DNA of 5,749 nucleotides from positions 1-5,749 of the forward strand of contig CAUEKH010000185.1 in NCBI GenBank assembly GCA_959018155.1, in the 5' to 3' direction. Below are positions 1-5,477 of the stretch, piece by piece. Made by a program: the position numbers and the translations under genes. The notes under the pieces are model-generated. The model saw only the letters and a program-made list of their open reading frames with translations. It did no database searches and was not told where the DNA came from. This DNA is from an uncultured Hungatella sp. Its GTDB lineage: Bacteria; Bacillota; Clostridia; Lachnospirales; Lachnospiraceae. The first letter of the stretch is position 1. Each line of letters starts with the position of its first letter.

Positions 1-1038
1 TTGAATGGGGAGAGGGCGGCACACGAGGCCCTGGCGGAGAAGCTTCGCTCTATGACGGAACGCGGAATCCGGGTTCTGGTGATTCCGGGAAATCACGATA
101 TCAACAACCGAAACGCCGCTTCCTATTTCGGAGAAGAGCGGGAGGCGGTTTCGGGGATCGACGCGGAAGATTTTCTGGAAATATACCATGAATTCGGTTA
201 TGATTTGGCCTTAAGCCGGGATGAAGCATCTTTAAGCTATGTGTGGGAACTGGATGAGAAAAACTGGCTTATGATGCTGGATTCGGCCCAGTATGAGCCG
301 GTAAACCTGGTGGGAGGGAGAATAAAAAGTGAGACTCTGGAGTGGATGAGGCAGCAGTTGGAGCTGGCTGAAGAAATGGGAATTCATGTGACTCCGGTTG
401 CCCACCATAATTTGCTGCAGGAGAGCCGGCTTTATCCCCAGGACTGCACGCTGGAAAACAGCCGTGAGGTGATTGAACTGCTGGAGGAATCCCATATTTC
501 AGTTTATATCAGCGGCCATCTTCATTTACAGCGGACGAAGAAATACAAACCGGAGCCGGGAGAGCCGGAGGACATCTGCCATATCAGCGAGATTGTGGCG
601 GATTCCTTTGCCATTCCGCCCTGCCAGTATGGAATTTTAAAGTGGGGAGAGGACGGTTCTGTCCGGTATGGCACCCGGGAGGCGGACGTGGAGAGCTGGG
701 CGGCAAAGAACGGTGTGGAGGACGAGAATCTCTTAAACTTCAGAGAATATGGGACGCAGTCCCTGGTAAATGTGATCGGCAGCCAGATTTACGGAAAAAT
801 GAGCAGCCTGCCGGAAGAACATATGCGCAAAATGGCGGAAATTTACGGCGAACTTAACCGGGCCTACTGCGCCGGTGTCCCTGTCGACGAAAAGGAGGTG
901 CGTTCGGAGGAGGGCTTCCGTCTGTGGGAGCGGAATTTGCCGGACAGCCGGATGTTTGAGGAGATGGAGGATATTTTACGTGACACGAAGAAAGACCATA
1001 ATACCTGGGAGTATCAGGCATGGCAGCCGGAGGAGTAA
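1..1038 (+). CDS. Calcineurin-like metallophosphoesterase, 5'-truncated by window edge
   Basis: This is the C-terminal 345 codons of a calcineurin-like metallophosphoesterase, a family of dinuclear-metal enzymes that hydrolyse phosphate esters. The visible metal-site motifs, numbered from the window edge, are GNHD (30-33), the histidine of VAHHN (H135) and GHLH (172-175). The earlier DxH and GD motifs are missing. The first residues (NGERAAHEALAEKL) match what usually follows the GDLTLNGE-type motif, so the TTG at base 1 is probably an internal Leu codon and the true start lies upstream. The catalytic domain seems to end near residue 220. The rest is an acidic, mostly helical tail with no recognised domain. 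Related clostridial proteins of this type are often secreted or lipid-anchored, but the N-terminus that would show this is absent. The substrate is unknown. The stop is followed within 20 bp by the promoter of the regulator gene, and no terminator is seen between them. The family call is firm; its role, and any link to fructose use, is not. Confidence 0.9.
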   Translation: MNGERAAHEALAEKLRSMTERGIRVLVIPGNHDINNRNAASYFGEEREAVSGIDAEDFLEIYHEFGYDLALSRDEASLSYVWELDEKNWLMMLDSAQYEPVNLVGGRIKSETLEWMRQQLELAEEMGIHVTPVAHHNLLQESRLYPQDCTLENSREVIELLEESHISVYISGHLHLQRTKKYKPEPGEPEDICHISEIVADSFAIPPCQYGILKWGEDGSVRYGTREADVESWAAKNGVEDENLLNFREYGTQSLVNVIGSQIYGKMSSLPEEHMRKMAEIYGELNRAYCAGVPVDEKEVRSEEGFRLWERNLPDSRMFEEMEDILRDTKKDHNTWEYQAWQPEE

Positions 1039-1057
1039 AGCGTAAGGCCGTTTTCCC

Positions 1058-1087
1058 TTTACAAAACGTTTCGCATCATGGTATAAT
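1058..1087 (+). promoter_or_regulatory. Sigma-A promoter of the rpiR-type gene (extended -10)
   Basis: The -35 box is TTTACA (1058-1063), followed by an 18-bp spacer and a perfect TATAAT -10 box (1082-1087). The -10 is preceded by TGG, making an extended -10 element. Transcription should start near 1094, giving a leader of about 35 nt. The spacer contains the palindrome AAACGTTT (1064-1071). This is the best sigma-A match in the window, so the regulator probably has its own promoter rather than depending on read-through from the phosphoesterase. Confidence 0.8.
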
Positions 1088-1091
1088 GATG
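1074..1091. promoter_or_regulatory. Inverted repeat over the -10 box (CATCAT-N6-ATGATG)
   Basis: CATCAT (1074-1079) and ATGATG (1086-1091) are perfect reverse complements separated by 6 bp, and the dyad covers the -10 box. A protein bound here would block RNA polymerase. It could be a repressor site, but the arms are short and differ from the AGAAAT-type boxes upstream of fruK, so this may be chance. Confidence 0.3.
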
Positions 1092-1104
1092 AAATAAAAT
1101 TACG
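1090..1104. promoter_or_regulatory. Degenerate AGAAAT-N3-ATTTCT box in the regulator leader
   Basis: TGAAAT-AAA-ATTACG matches 9 of the 12 arm positions of the palindrome found twice upstream of fruK. It begins 2 bp after the -10 box and spans the expected transcription start. The core GAAATAAAATT (1091-1101) is identical to bases 2379-2389 in the fruK leader. The position fits autoregulation by the encoded RpiR protein. That is inference, and AT-rich leaders yield such matches fairly easily. Confidence 0.35.
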
Positions 1105-1128
1105 TGACATACAGGGAGGAGCAGTCTG

Positions 1129-1983
1129 ATGCAGGACAATTTAAGTGTTTCCGGAGTCTTATGTTCTTCTTACGATACCTTCTTCGAGGCGGAAAAGAAG
1201 ATTGCCGATTATATTCTGGCGCATAAAAGTGATATTATTGATATGACGGTGGCTAAGCTGGCCCAGTGCAGCGGGACGAGTGACGCGACGGTATCGCGTT
1301 TTTGCAGGCGGTGCGGGTTCAACGGGTTCCACCATTTAAAGATTAACCTGGCTAAAGAGGTGGCGGAGGAGCAGGGAAATGCCGTGGAGGTGTCCAACGA
1401 TATTCTGCGGGAAGACATTGCTCAGTCGCTTCAGAATATCCTGGCCAATAAGGTGGCGGAACTGACTCAGACGGTGTCCATGATGGAGCCGAAACAGATG
1501 GATTCTATCCTGAAACTCATTGAAAACGCACGCACGGTCCAGCTTGTGGCTGTCGGCAATACAATTCCGGTTGCCATGGATGGGGCGTTCAAATTTAATC
1601 AACTGGGAATTGCAGCGGTGTCCGGGACAATCTGGGAGACACAGATGGCATTTACGTGTAACCTGGGGAAAGACGATGTGGTTATCATCATTTCCAATTC
1701 AGGTTTTTCGAAGCGGCTGATGACGCTTGCGGCGGTTGCCAAGGAGAACAAAACGCCGTTAATTGCAATCACGAATAACCCGTCCTCCCCTTTAGGACAG
1801 GCGGCTGATTACCATATCACGACGGCTACGAGGGAGAAGCTGCTTCTGGGAGAGTTCTGTTTCTCCAGAGTGTCGGCGACGATGGTGATGGAGATTCTCT
1901 ATCTGTTCCTGGCAGTGGGAAAAGAGGACTCCGGCGATCATATCAGGAGGCATGAGATTGCGATATCTGATGATAAAAAGTAA
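1129..1983 (+). CDS. MurR/RpiR-family transcriptional regulator (HTH + SIS)
   Basis: This 284-residue protein has the standard RpiR layout and normal family length. An N-terminal HTH_6 domain covers about residues 5-80, with the recognition region in DATVSRFCRRCGFNGFHHLK (52-71). A C-terminal SIS domain covers about 125-265, with the phosphosugar-binding loops near AVGNT (141-145) and IISNSG (177-182). Family members bind DNA as dimers or tetramers and respond to sugar phosphates. The ATG at 1129 is preceded by AGGGAGGA (1113-1120) at good spacing. The gene lies directly upstream of fruK-fruA on the same strand, so fructose-1-phosphate, or another hexose phosphate, is a reasonable ligand guess. 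No catalytic use of the SIS domain is expected. An alternative is that it controls amino-sugar genes elsewhere and is next to fruKA by chance. The candidate operator boxes upstream of fruK and in its own leader argue for local control. Family call very firm; target inferred. Confidence 0.93.
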   Translation: MQDNLSVSGVLCSSYDTFFEAEKKIADYILAHKSDIIDMTVAKLAQCSGTSDATVSRFCRRCGFNGFHHLKINLAKEVAEEQGNAVEVSNDILREDIAQSLQNILANKVAELTQTVSMMEPKQMDSILKLIENARTVQLVAVGNTIPVAMDGAFKFNQLGIAAVSGTIWETQMAFTCNLGKDDVVIIISNSGFSKRLMTLAAVAKENKTPLIAITNNPSSPLGQAADYHITTATREKLLLGEFCFSRVSATMVMEILYLFLAVGKEDSGDHIRRHEIAISDDKK

Positions 1984-2025
1984 TATAATATTGTGACTGG
2001 TATTGGGGCAATGGCAGGCAATGAC

Positions 2026-2082
2026 AAAAATGCTGTCGCTTTTATGATTGAAAGATCAATCGTAAAGGCGGCAGCATTTTTT
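2026..2082 (+). terminator. Rho-independent terminator with an unusually long 26-bp stem
   Basis: Bases 2026-2051 pair with 2056-2081 around a 4-nt loop (AAGA). All 26 positions pair if three U-G wobbles are allowed (2045-2062, 2040-2067, 2036-2071). The 3' arm ends in six T, followed by GCTTTT; the first five T of that run pair with the A run opening the 5' arm. It starts 43 nt after the regulator stop codon, so it should end that transcript and insulate fruK. Each deviation is U-G in the + strand RNA but would be A-C in the minus strand RNA, which supports + strand transcription. Confidence 0.85.
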
Positions 2083-2108
2083 GCTTTTAGGGATTTACCT
2101 GAAAACGG

Positions 2109-2129
2109 AACGGACTTCGAACTCCGGTT
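2109..2129. repeat. Imperfect dyad centred on TTCGAA
   Basis: AACGGA (2109-2114) and TCCGGTT (2123-2129) flank a central C-TTCGAA-C. The arms are complementary apart from one extra G and a C/C mismatch beside the centre. It lies about 28 bp after the terminator and has no obvious link to either promoter. It may be a protein site, a small RNA hairpin or chance. Confidence 0.25.
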
Positions 2130-2150
2130 ACGCAGGCTTATCAATCATTT

Positions 2151-2179
2151 TTTCTGTCCTCTCTGTCAAGAGGAAGAAA
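2151..2179 (+). other. Bulged hairpin, 11-bp stem, overlapping the first AGAAAT palindrome
   Basis: TCCTCT (2157-2162) pairs with AGAGGA (2169-2174) around a 6-nt loop. Skipping G2156 as a bulge, the stem extends with TTTCT (2151-2155) against AGAAA (2175-2179). Its 3' arm is also the left arm of the palindrome at 2175-2189, so in RNA the two structures could not form together. It lies upstream of the predicted fruK promoter and would be transcribed only by read-through. No function is assigned. Confidence 0.3.
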
Positions 2180-2189
2180 TGAAATTTCT
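2175..2189. promoter_or_regulatory. Perfect palindrome AGAAAT-GAA-ATTTCT, candidate distal operator
   Basis: The arms are AGAAAT and ATTTCT, exact reverse complements 3 bp apart. The same arms at the same spacing occur again at 2310-2324, with centres 135 bp apart. A regulator binding both could loop the DNA. The local RpiR protein is the most likely binder from position alone. The palindrome and its recurrence are seen directly; the binding is inferred. Confidence 0.5.
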
Positions 2190-2259
2190 CCGTCTCCTGC
2201 GTATGAAATCCGGTTGTGGTGGGAGAATAGGTGGTAAAAAGATACAAAGAAGTCCGGCA

Positions 2260-2272
2260 TTTTCCAGGAAAA
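2260..2272. repeat. 13-bp palindrome TTTTCC-A-GGAAAA
   Basis: This is a perfect odd-length palindrome between the two AGAAAT boxes, about 65 bp upstream of the fruK -35 box. Its arms differ from those boxes, so it would be a site for another protein or a chance dyad. Confidence 0.25.
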
Positions 2273-2294
2273 CAGGGTGAAAAATTATGGAATA

Positions 2295-2346
2295 TGACGA
2301 AATGTTTTGAGAAATAATATTTCTTACAACAAACTGTTGACGAAAT
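2295..2346. repeat. Direct repeat TGACGAAAT, two copies 43 bp apart
   Basis: TGACGAAAT occurs at 2295-2303 and again at 2338-2346. The second copy overlaps the fruK -35 box. The 43-bp offset is close to four helical turns, so both copies would lie on the same face of the DNA, with the AGAAAT palindrome (2310-2324) between them. A short 13-bp dyad, CAACA-AAC-TGTTG (2327-2339), also overlaps the -35. This could be a second regulator's site, but the short length allows chance. Confidence 0.3.
2310..2324. promoter_or_regulatory. Perfect palindrome AGAAAT-AAT-ATTTCT, candidate operator of fruKA
   Basis: This 15-bp palindrome is perfect through its centre and has the same arms and spacing as 2175-2189. 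Its centre is 20 bp upstream of the -35 box, about -55 from the predicted start, a position that suits either an activator or one half of a repression loop. The closest candidate binder is the RpiR-family protein encoded just upstream. Confidence 0.55.
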
Positions 2347-2365
2347 AAAGCAATCGTATTATAGT
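2337..2365 (+). promoter_or_regulatory. Sigma-A promoter of fruK-fruA
   Basis: TTGACG (2337-2342), a 17-bp spacer and TATAGT (2360-2365) each match the consensus at 5 of 6 positions with ideal spacing. Transcription should start near 2372, leaving a leader of about 43 nt. TATTAT at 2357 also looks like a -10 but would leave only 14 bp, so TATAGT is preferred. No convincing cre (CcpA) site was found nearby. Confidence 0.75.
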
Positions 2366-2377
2366 ATATTTAACACA

Positions 2378-2392
2378 AGAAATAAAATTTTA
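2378..2392. promoter_or_regulatory. Near-copy AGAAAT-AAA-ATTTTA in the fruK leader
   Basis: It matches 10 of 12 arm positions of the perfect palindromes and lies just downstream of the predicted transcription start, where a bound repressor would block transcription. Its GAAATAAAATT core (2379-2389) is identical to bases 1091-1101 in the regulator leader. AT-richness weakens the case, but the matching placement relative to both promoters strengthens it. Confidence 0.4.
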
Positions 2393-2414
2393 TACCAATC
2401 AGGAGAGATGATGT

Positions 2415-3320
2415 ATGATTTACACGGTGACGTTTAATCCGGCGTTGGATTATGTGGTGGGAGTCGAGAATTTTACGGTGGGTACGGTGAACAGGACGGT
2501 TAAGGAAGCTGTCTATTGCGGCGGTAAGGGGATCAATGTATCGGCAGTTCTGGCAGCTCTTGGAATCGAGAGTACGGCGCTTGGATTTGTGGCTGGTTTT
2601 ACGGGAGATGAGATTGAGCGCAGGGTGAAGAGTCTGGGATTTCAGTCCGATTTTATCCGGGTTGAGAAGGGGCTTTCAAGAATCAATGTAAAATTGAAAT
2701 CAAAAGAGGAGACGGAAATCAACGGGATTGGGCCGGAGATCACGGAGGAAGATGTGGAGAAGCTGTTCGGGAAGCTGGAGAAGATCTCTGAAGGCGATAT
2801 CCTGATTCTTTCGGGAAGTATTCCCACTTCCATTGATGATACGATTTATGAGAGGATTATGGAGCGGATGGAGGGGAGAGGAATCCGGGTTGTGGTGGAT
2901 GCGACGAAGGATTTACTTATGAATGTACTCCGATACCAGCCATTTCTGATTAAGCCCAATAATCATGAGCTGGGCGAGATGTTTGGCGTGGAATTACACG
3001 GTGAGGAGGAGATTATCCGGTATGCGAAGCGGCTTCGGGAAAAGGGAGCCGCCAATGTACTGGTATCCATGGCCGGCGACGGCGCGATTTTGGTAACGGA
3101 GCGGGACGAGGTGTTCCAGATGGGGGTTCCCAAAGGAAAAGTGAGAAATTCCGTGGGAGCCGGAGATTCCATGGTTGCGGGATTTGTGGCCGGATATCTG
3201 GAAAATGGGGATTACAGCCACGCCCTTCGTCTCGGAAGCGCGTGCGGGAGCGCCAGCGCATTTTCTAATGGGCTGGCCTGCAAGGAAGATATTTATAAAA
3301 TATATCAGGAATTATCATAG
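2415..3320 (+). CDS. fruK: 1-phosphofructokinase
   Basis: FruK phosphorylates fructose-1-phosphate with ATP to give fructose-1,6-bisphosphate, the cytoplasmic step after PTS fructose uptake. The 301-residue protein is of full PfkB-family length. It shows the N-terminal start YTVTFNPALDYVV (3-15), GGKGIN of PfkB signature 1 (36-41), the NGIGPEIT substrate-side loop (103-110), LSGSIP (132-137), KPNNHEL (180-186) and GAGDS of signature 2 (248-252), with Asp251 as the expected catalytic base. The ATG at 2415 follows AGGAG (2401-2405) by 9 nt. The ATGs at 2408 and 2411 are out of frame and closer to the Shine-Dalgarno. It is the first gene of a two-gene operon, 12 bp before fruA. Sequence alone leaves tagatose-6-phosphate kinase (LacC type) possible, but the adjoining fructose IIABC makes 1-phosphofructokinase much more likely. 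Control is probably through the promoter at 2337-2365 and the boxes around it. Confidence 0.95.
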   Translation: MIYTVTFNPALDYVVGVENFTVGTVNRTVKEAVYCGGKGINVSAVLAALGIESTALGFVAGFTGDEIERRVKSLGFQSDFIRVEKGLSRINVKLKSKEETEINGIGPEITEEDVEKLFGKLEKISEGDILILSGSIPTSIDDTIYERIMERMEGRGIRVVVDATKDLLMNVLRYQPFLIKPNNHELGEMFGVELHGEEEIIRYAKRLREKGAANVLVSMAGDGAILVTERDEVFQMGVPKGKVRNSVGAGDSMVAGFVAGYLENGDYSHALRLGSACGSASAFSNGLACKEDIYKIYQELS

Positions 3321-3326
3321 GAGGGG
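3319..3326 (+). promoter_or_regulatory. Ribosome binding site of fruA overlapping the fruK stop codon
   Basis: AGGAGGGG begins inside the fruK TAG stop (3318-3320) and sits at suitable distance from the ATG at 3333. The overlap points to translational coupling and a single fruK-fruA transcript, and it fixes the fruA start. Confidence 0.8.
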
Positions 3327-3332
3327 CCTGTT

Positions 3333-5393
3333 ATGAGGATTACGGAATTATTAAAGAAAGACAGCATTGCCCTTGGCGTGAAGGTTTCCACCAAGGACGA
3401 GGCGATTGACAAGCTGGTTGATTTGATGGATAAGGGCGGCCGGATTAGCGACAGGGCCGGCTATAAGGAGGGAATTCTTGCCAGGGAGGCGCTGGGAAGC
3501 ACGGCTGTCGGCGAGGGGATCGCCATTCCCCACGCGAAGGTTGCGGCGGTAAAGGAACCGGGCCTGTCCGCCATGGTGGTGCCTGAAGGCGTGGATTATG
3601 AGGCGTATGATGGTTCCCTGGCCAACTTAATCTTTATGATTGCAGCGCCTGAGGGAGGGGCCGATGTCCATTTAGAGGCGCTCTCAAGGCTTTCTACTCT
3701 GCTGATGGACCCGGATTTTAAAAATGATTTAATCCATGCGGAATCGAAAGAAGACTTTCTGCGGCTGATCGATGAGAAAGAATCTGAGCGGTATGAGAAG
3801 AAAAAAGAGGTGAGGGAAGATGGCAGTGCCTCGGGAAAAGGAACCGCTGACGGGAAAAACTCCGGATCCGGAAAATCATCTGCTGCCGGAAGCGGCACCG
3901 GATCCGGAAAATCATCTGCTGCCGGAAGCAATCCCGGATCCGGAAAATCCTCCGCTGTCGAAAACAGTACCGCAGCCCCGAAATCAGGTTACCGGGTTCT
4001 GGCAGTCACCGCCTGCCCCACAGGAATCGCCCACACCTTCATGGCAGCTGAGAATCTGGAGCAGCTGGGAAAGAAGCTGGGAATTCCGGTGAAGTCTGAG
4101 ACGAATGGCGCCGAAGGCGCCCAGAACGTGCTGACGCAGGAGGAGATTGCGGCGGCGGACGGAATCATTATCGCGGCAGACAAGAATGTGGAGATGGCCC
4201 GTTTTGAGGGCAAACACGTAGTCATGGCCTCTGTTTCAGACGGAATACAGAGAGGGGTGGAGCTGCTTAAAAAAGCGATCAGCAATGAGGCCCCGATCTA
4301 CCACCATACGGGAGCCGCCGCATCCCCGGAAGGCGGAGAGAAGGCGGGCGTCGGCCATACGGTGTATAAGCATCTGATGAATGGCGTGTCCCACATGCTT
4401 CCGTTTGTAATTGGCGGCGGACTGTTGATTGCGCTGGCATTTTTATTCGATGATTACTCCATCAATCCGGCCAATTTCGGTAAGAATACACCGCTTGCGG
4501 CTTACTTAAAGACGATCGGCGAGCAGGCATTTGGTATGATGCTTCCGGTTCTTGCGGGCTATATCGCCATGAGTATCGCGGACCGTCCTGGCCTTGCAGT
4601 CGGATTTGTGGGCGGTATGGTAGCGAAAATGGGTTCCACCTTTATGAACCCGGCCGGCGGTGATGTGAACTCCGGTTTCCTGGGAGCGCTTCTGGCAGGC
4701 TTCATTGGCGGTTACATCGTGCTGCTTTTAAAGAAGGTCTTTCAGAAGCTTCCAAAATCCATGGAAGGAATCAAACCGATACTTTTATATCCGCTTTTAG
4801 GAATTTTCCTGGCAGCGGTCGTTACGACCTTTATTAATCCATTTGTGGGGGCTGTCAATGACGGTCTGACCCATGTATTAAACAGTATGGGCGGATCCAG
4901 CAAAATCGTTCTCGGCGCTGTTGTGGGCGGCATGATGTCTGTCGATATGGGCGGCCCCGTCAACAAGGCGGCTTACGTATTTGGTACGGCACAGCTGGCA
5001 GAAGGCAATTTCGATATCATGGCGGCTGTGATGGCGGGCGGTATGGTTCCGCCGCTGGCAATCGCGCTCTGCACTACAATATTCAGAAAGAAATTTACAG
5101 AAAAAGAGCGTCAGTCCGGTCTTGTGAACTATATTATGGGACTGTCCTTTATTTCAGAGGGAGCAATCCCGTTTGCAGCGGCTGACCCAATCCGCGTTCT
5201 GCCATCGTGCATTGTGGGTTCTGCCCTGGCCGGAGGCTTATCCATGGCCTTTGGATGCACACTGAGGGCGCCTCACGGCGGAATCTTTGTTTTGCCGACA
5301 ATCGGAAATCCGTTTGGGTATCTGGCGGCCGTCGCTGTGGGCGCTGTCGCGGGCTGCTTTATCCTGGCGGCACTGAAAAAGAACGCGGAGTAA
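3333..5393 (+). CDS. fruA: PTS fructose-specific enzyme IIABC
   Basis: This fused membrane transporter imports fructose and phosphorylates it to fructose-1-phosphate, with the phosphate passing from HPr to IIA to IIB to sugar. IIA covers about residues 1-150, with the phosphorylated His67 in GIAIPHAK. IIB covers about 219-318, with the phosphocysteine Cys228 in ACPTGIAHT. IIC covers about 345-683, with many hydrophobic membrane segments and the motifs GGPVNKAAY (540-548), SEGAIPFAA (608-616) and APHGG (646-650). All three parts look complete and active. The 686 residues exceed the usual 620-650 or so for Firmicutes IIABC proteins. The excess is a linker (about 150-218), first charged, then a Gly/Ser/Ala/Lys tract in 12-residue units with Lys at 169, 181, 193 and 205. 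The gene is second in the fruK-fruA operon and ends before a terminator at 5437. Specificity is inferred from similarity to the fructose family and from fruK; mannitol or mannose-type specificity is less likely. Confidence 0.95.
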   Translation: MRITELLKKDSIALGVKVSTKDEAIDKLVDLMDKGGRISDRAGYKEGILAREALGSTAVGEGIAIPHAKVAAVKEPGLSAMVVPEGVDYEAYDGSLANLIFMIAAPEGGADVHLEALSRLSTLLMDPDFKNDLIHAESKEDFLRLIDEKESERYEKKKEVREDGSASGKGTADGKNSGSGKSSAAGSGTGSGKSSAAGSNPGSGKSSAVENSTAAPKSGYRVLAVTACPTGIAHTFMAAENLEQLGKKLGIPVKSETNGAEGAQNVLTQEEIAAADGIIIAADKNVEMARFEGKHVVMASVSDGIQRGVELLKKAISNEAPIYHHTGAAASPEGGEKAGVGHTVYKHLMNGVSHMLPFVIGGGLLIALAFLFDDYSINPANFGKNTPLAAYLKTIGEQAFGMMLPVLAGYIAMSIADRPGLAVGFVGGMVAKMGSTFMNPAGGDVNSGFLGALLAGFIGGYIVLLLKKVFQKLPKSMEGIKPILLYPLLGIFLAAVVTTFINPFVGAVNDGLTHVLNSMGGSSKIVLGAVVGGMMSVDMGGPVNKAAYVFGTAQLAEGNFDIMAAVMAGGMVPPLAIALCTTIFRKKFTEKERQSGLVNYIMGLSFISEGAIPFAAADPIRVLPSCIVGSALAGGLSMAFGCTLRAPHGGIFVLPTIGNPFGYLAAVAVGAVAGCFILAALKKNAE
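3862..3957 (+). repeat. 36-bp tandem repeat in the fruA IIA-IIB linker
   Basis: Units begin at 3862, 3898 and 3934, each opening with CCGGATCCGG. The first two are identical over 32 bp (3862-3893 and 3898-3929). The third matches for 24 bp with two changes. The period is a multiple of three and encodes 12-residue units (GSGKSSAAGS plus two variable residues), so copy-number change would keep the frame. A more decayed unit may lie before it, around residues 164-175 of FruA. Identity at silent positions suggests recent duplication. Confidence 0.9.
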
Positions 5394-5436
5394 TGCGGTG
5401 AAAGCAGGGGAGTATTTTTTATAGAGGGAGAAAATG

Positions 5437-5477
5437 GAGACAGACGGAGGTGTAAAGACTTCCGGCTGTCTCTTTTT
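5437..5477 (+). terminator. Rho-independent terminator of the fruK-fruA operon
   Basis: Bases 5437-5451 pair with 5458-5472 (GAGACAG against CTGTCTC, then CGGA against TCCG, then a G-U and two more pairs) with one A-G mismatch and a 6-nt loop, GTAAAG. Five T follow at 5473-5477. It starts 44 nt after the fruA stop and closes the operon. Confidence 0.85.

Larger units (their letters stand above)
1984..2414. other. 431-bp non-coding regulatory region between the regulator gene and fruK
   Basis: I find no credible gene here. The longest open frame (GTG at 1993 to 2280) has no ribosome binding site and runs through a 26-bp hairpin. From left to right the region holds a TATAAT just after the stop codon, the large hairpin terminator (2026-2082), an imperfect dyad (2109-2129), a bulged hairpin (2151-2179), a first AGAAAT palindrome (2175-2189), a 13-bp palindrome (2260-2272), a second AGAAAT palindrome (2310-2324), the fruK promoter (2337-2365) and a near-copy box (2378-2392). 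The last 140 bp are clearly more AT-rich than the flanking genes. The stretch 2190-2259 shows nothing I can name. Confidence 0.75.

Noticed and set aside
1058..1075. CcpA cre site around AAAACGTTT in the regulator promoter
   Set aside because: Only the central AAACGTTT fits; the outer TG and CA of the cre consensus are missing on both strands. AATCG at 2352-2356 upstream of fruK is weaker still.
2109..2135. tRNA T-arm-like sequence around TTCGAAC
   Set aside because: No acceptor stem, anticodon arm or D arm can be built around it.
2120..2168. Minus-strand promoter with TTGACA (complement of 2163-2168)
   Set aside because: No acceptable -10 box at 16-18 bp on that strand, and no minus-strand gene downstream of it.
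1993..2280. Open frame of 95 codons between the regulator gene and fruK
   Set aside because: No ribosome binding site at the GTG or at later ATGs, it runs straight through the 26-bp hairpin terminator, and the protein resembles no family I know.
2408..2437. Nine-codon frame overlapping the fruK start (ATGATGTAT to TAA)
   Set aside because: Its ATG codons lie 2-5 nt from the Shine-Dalgarno, too close for good initiation. No sign of a regulatory leader peptide.
3820..4092. Shifted-frame open frame with a PENHLLPEA repeat inside fruA
   Set aside because: It is the shadow of the 36-bp repeat in another frame of a clearly coding gene, with no own start signal.
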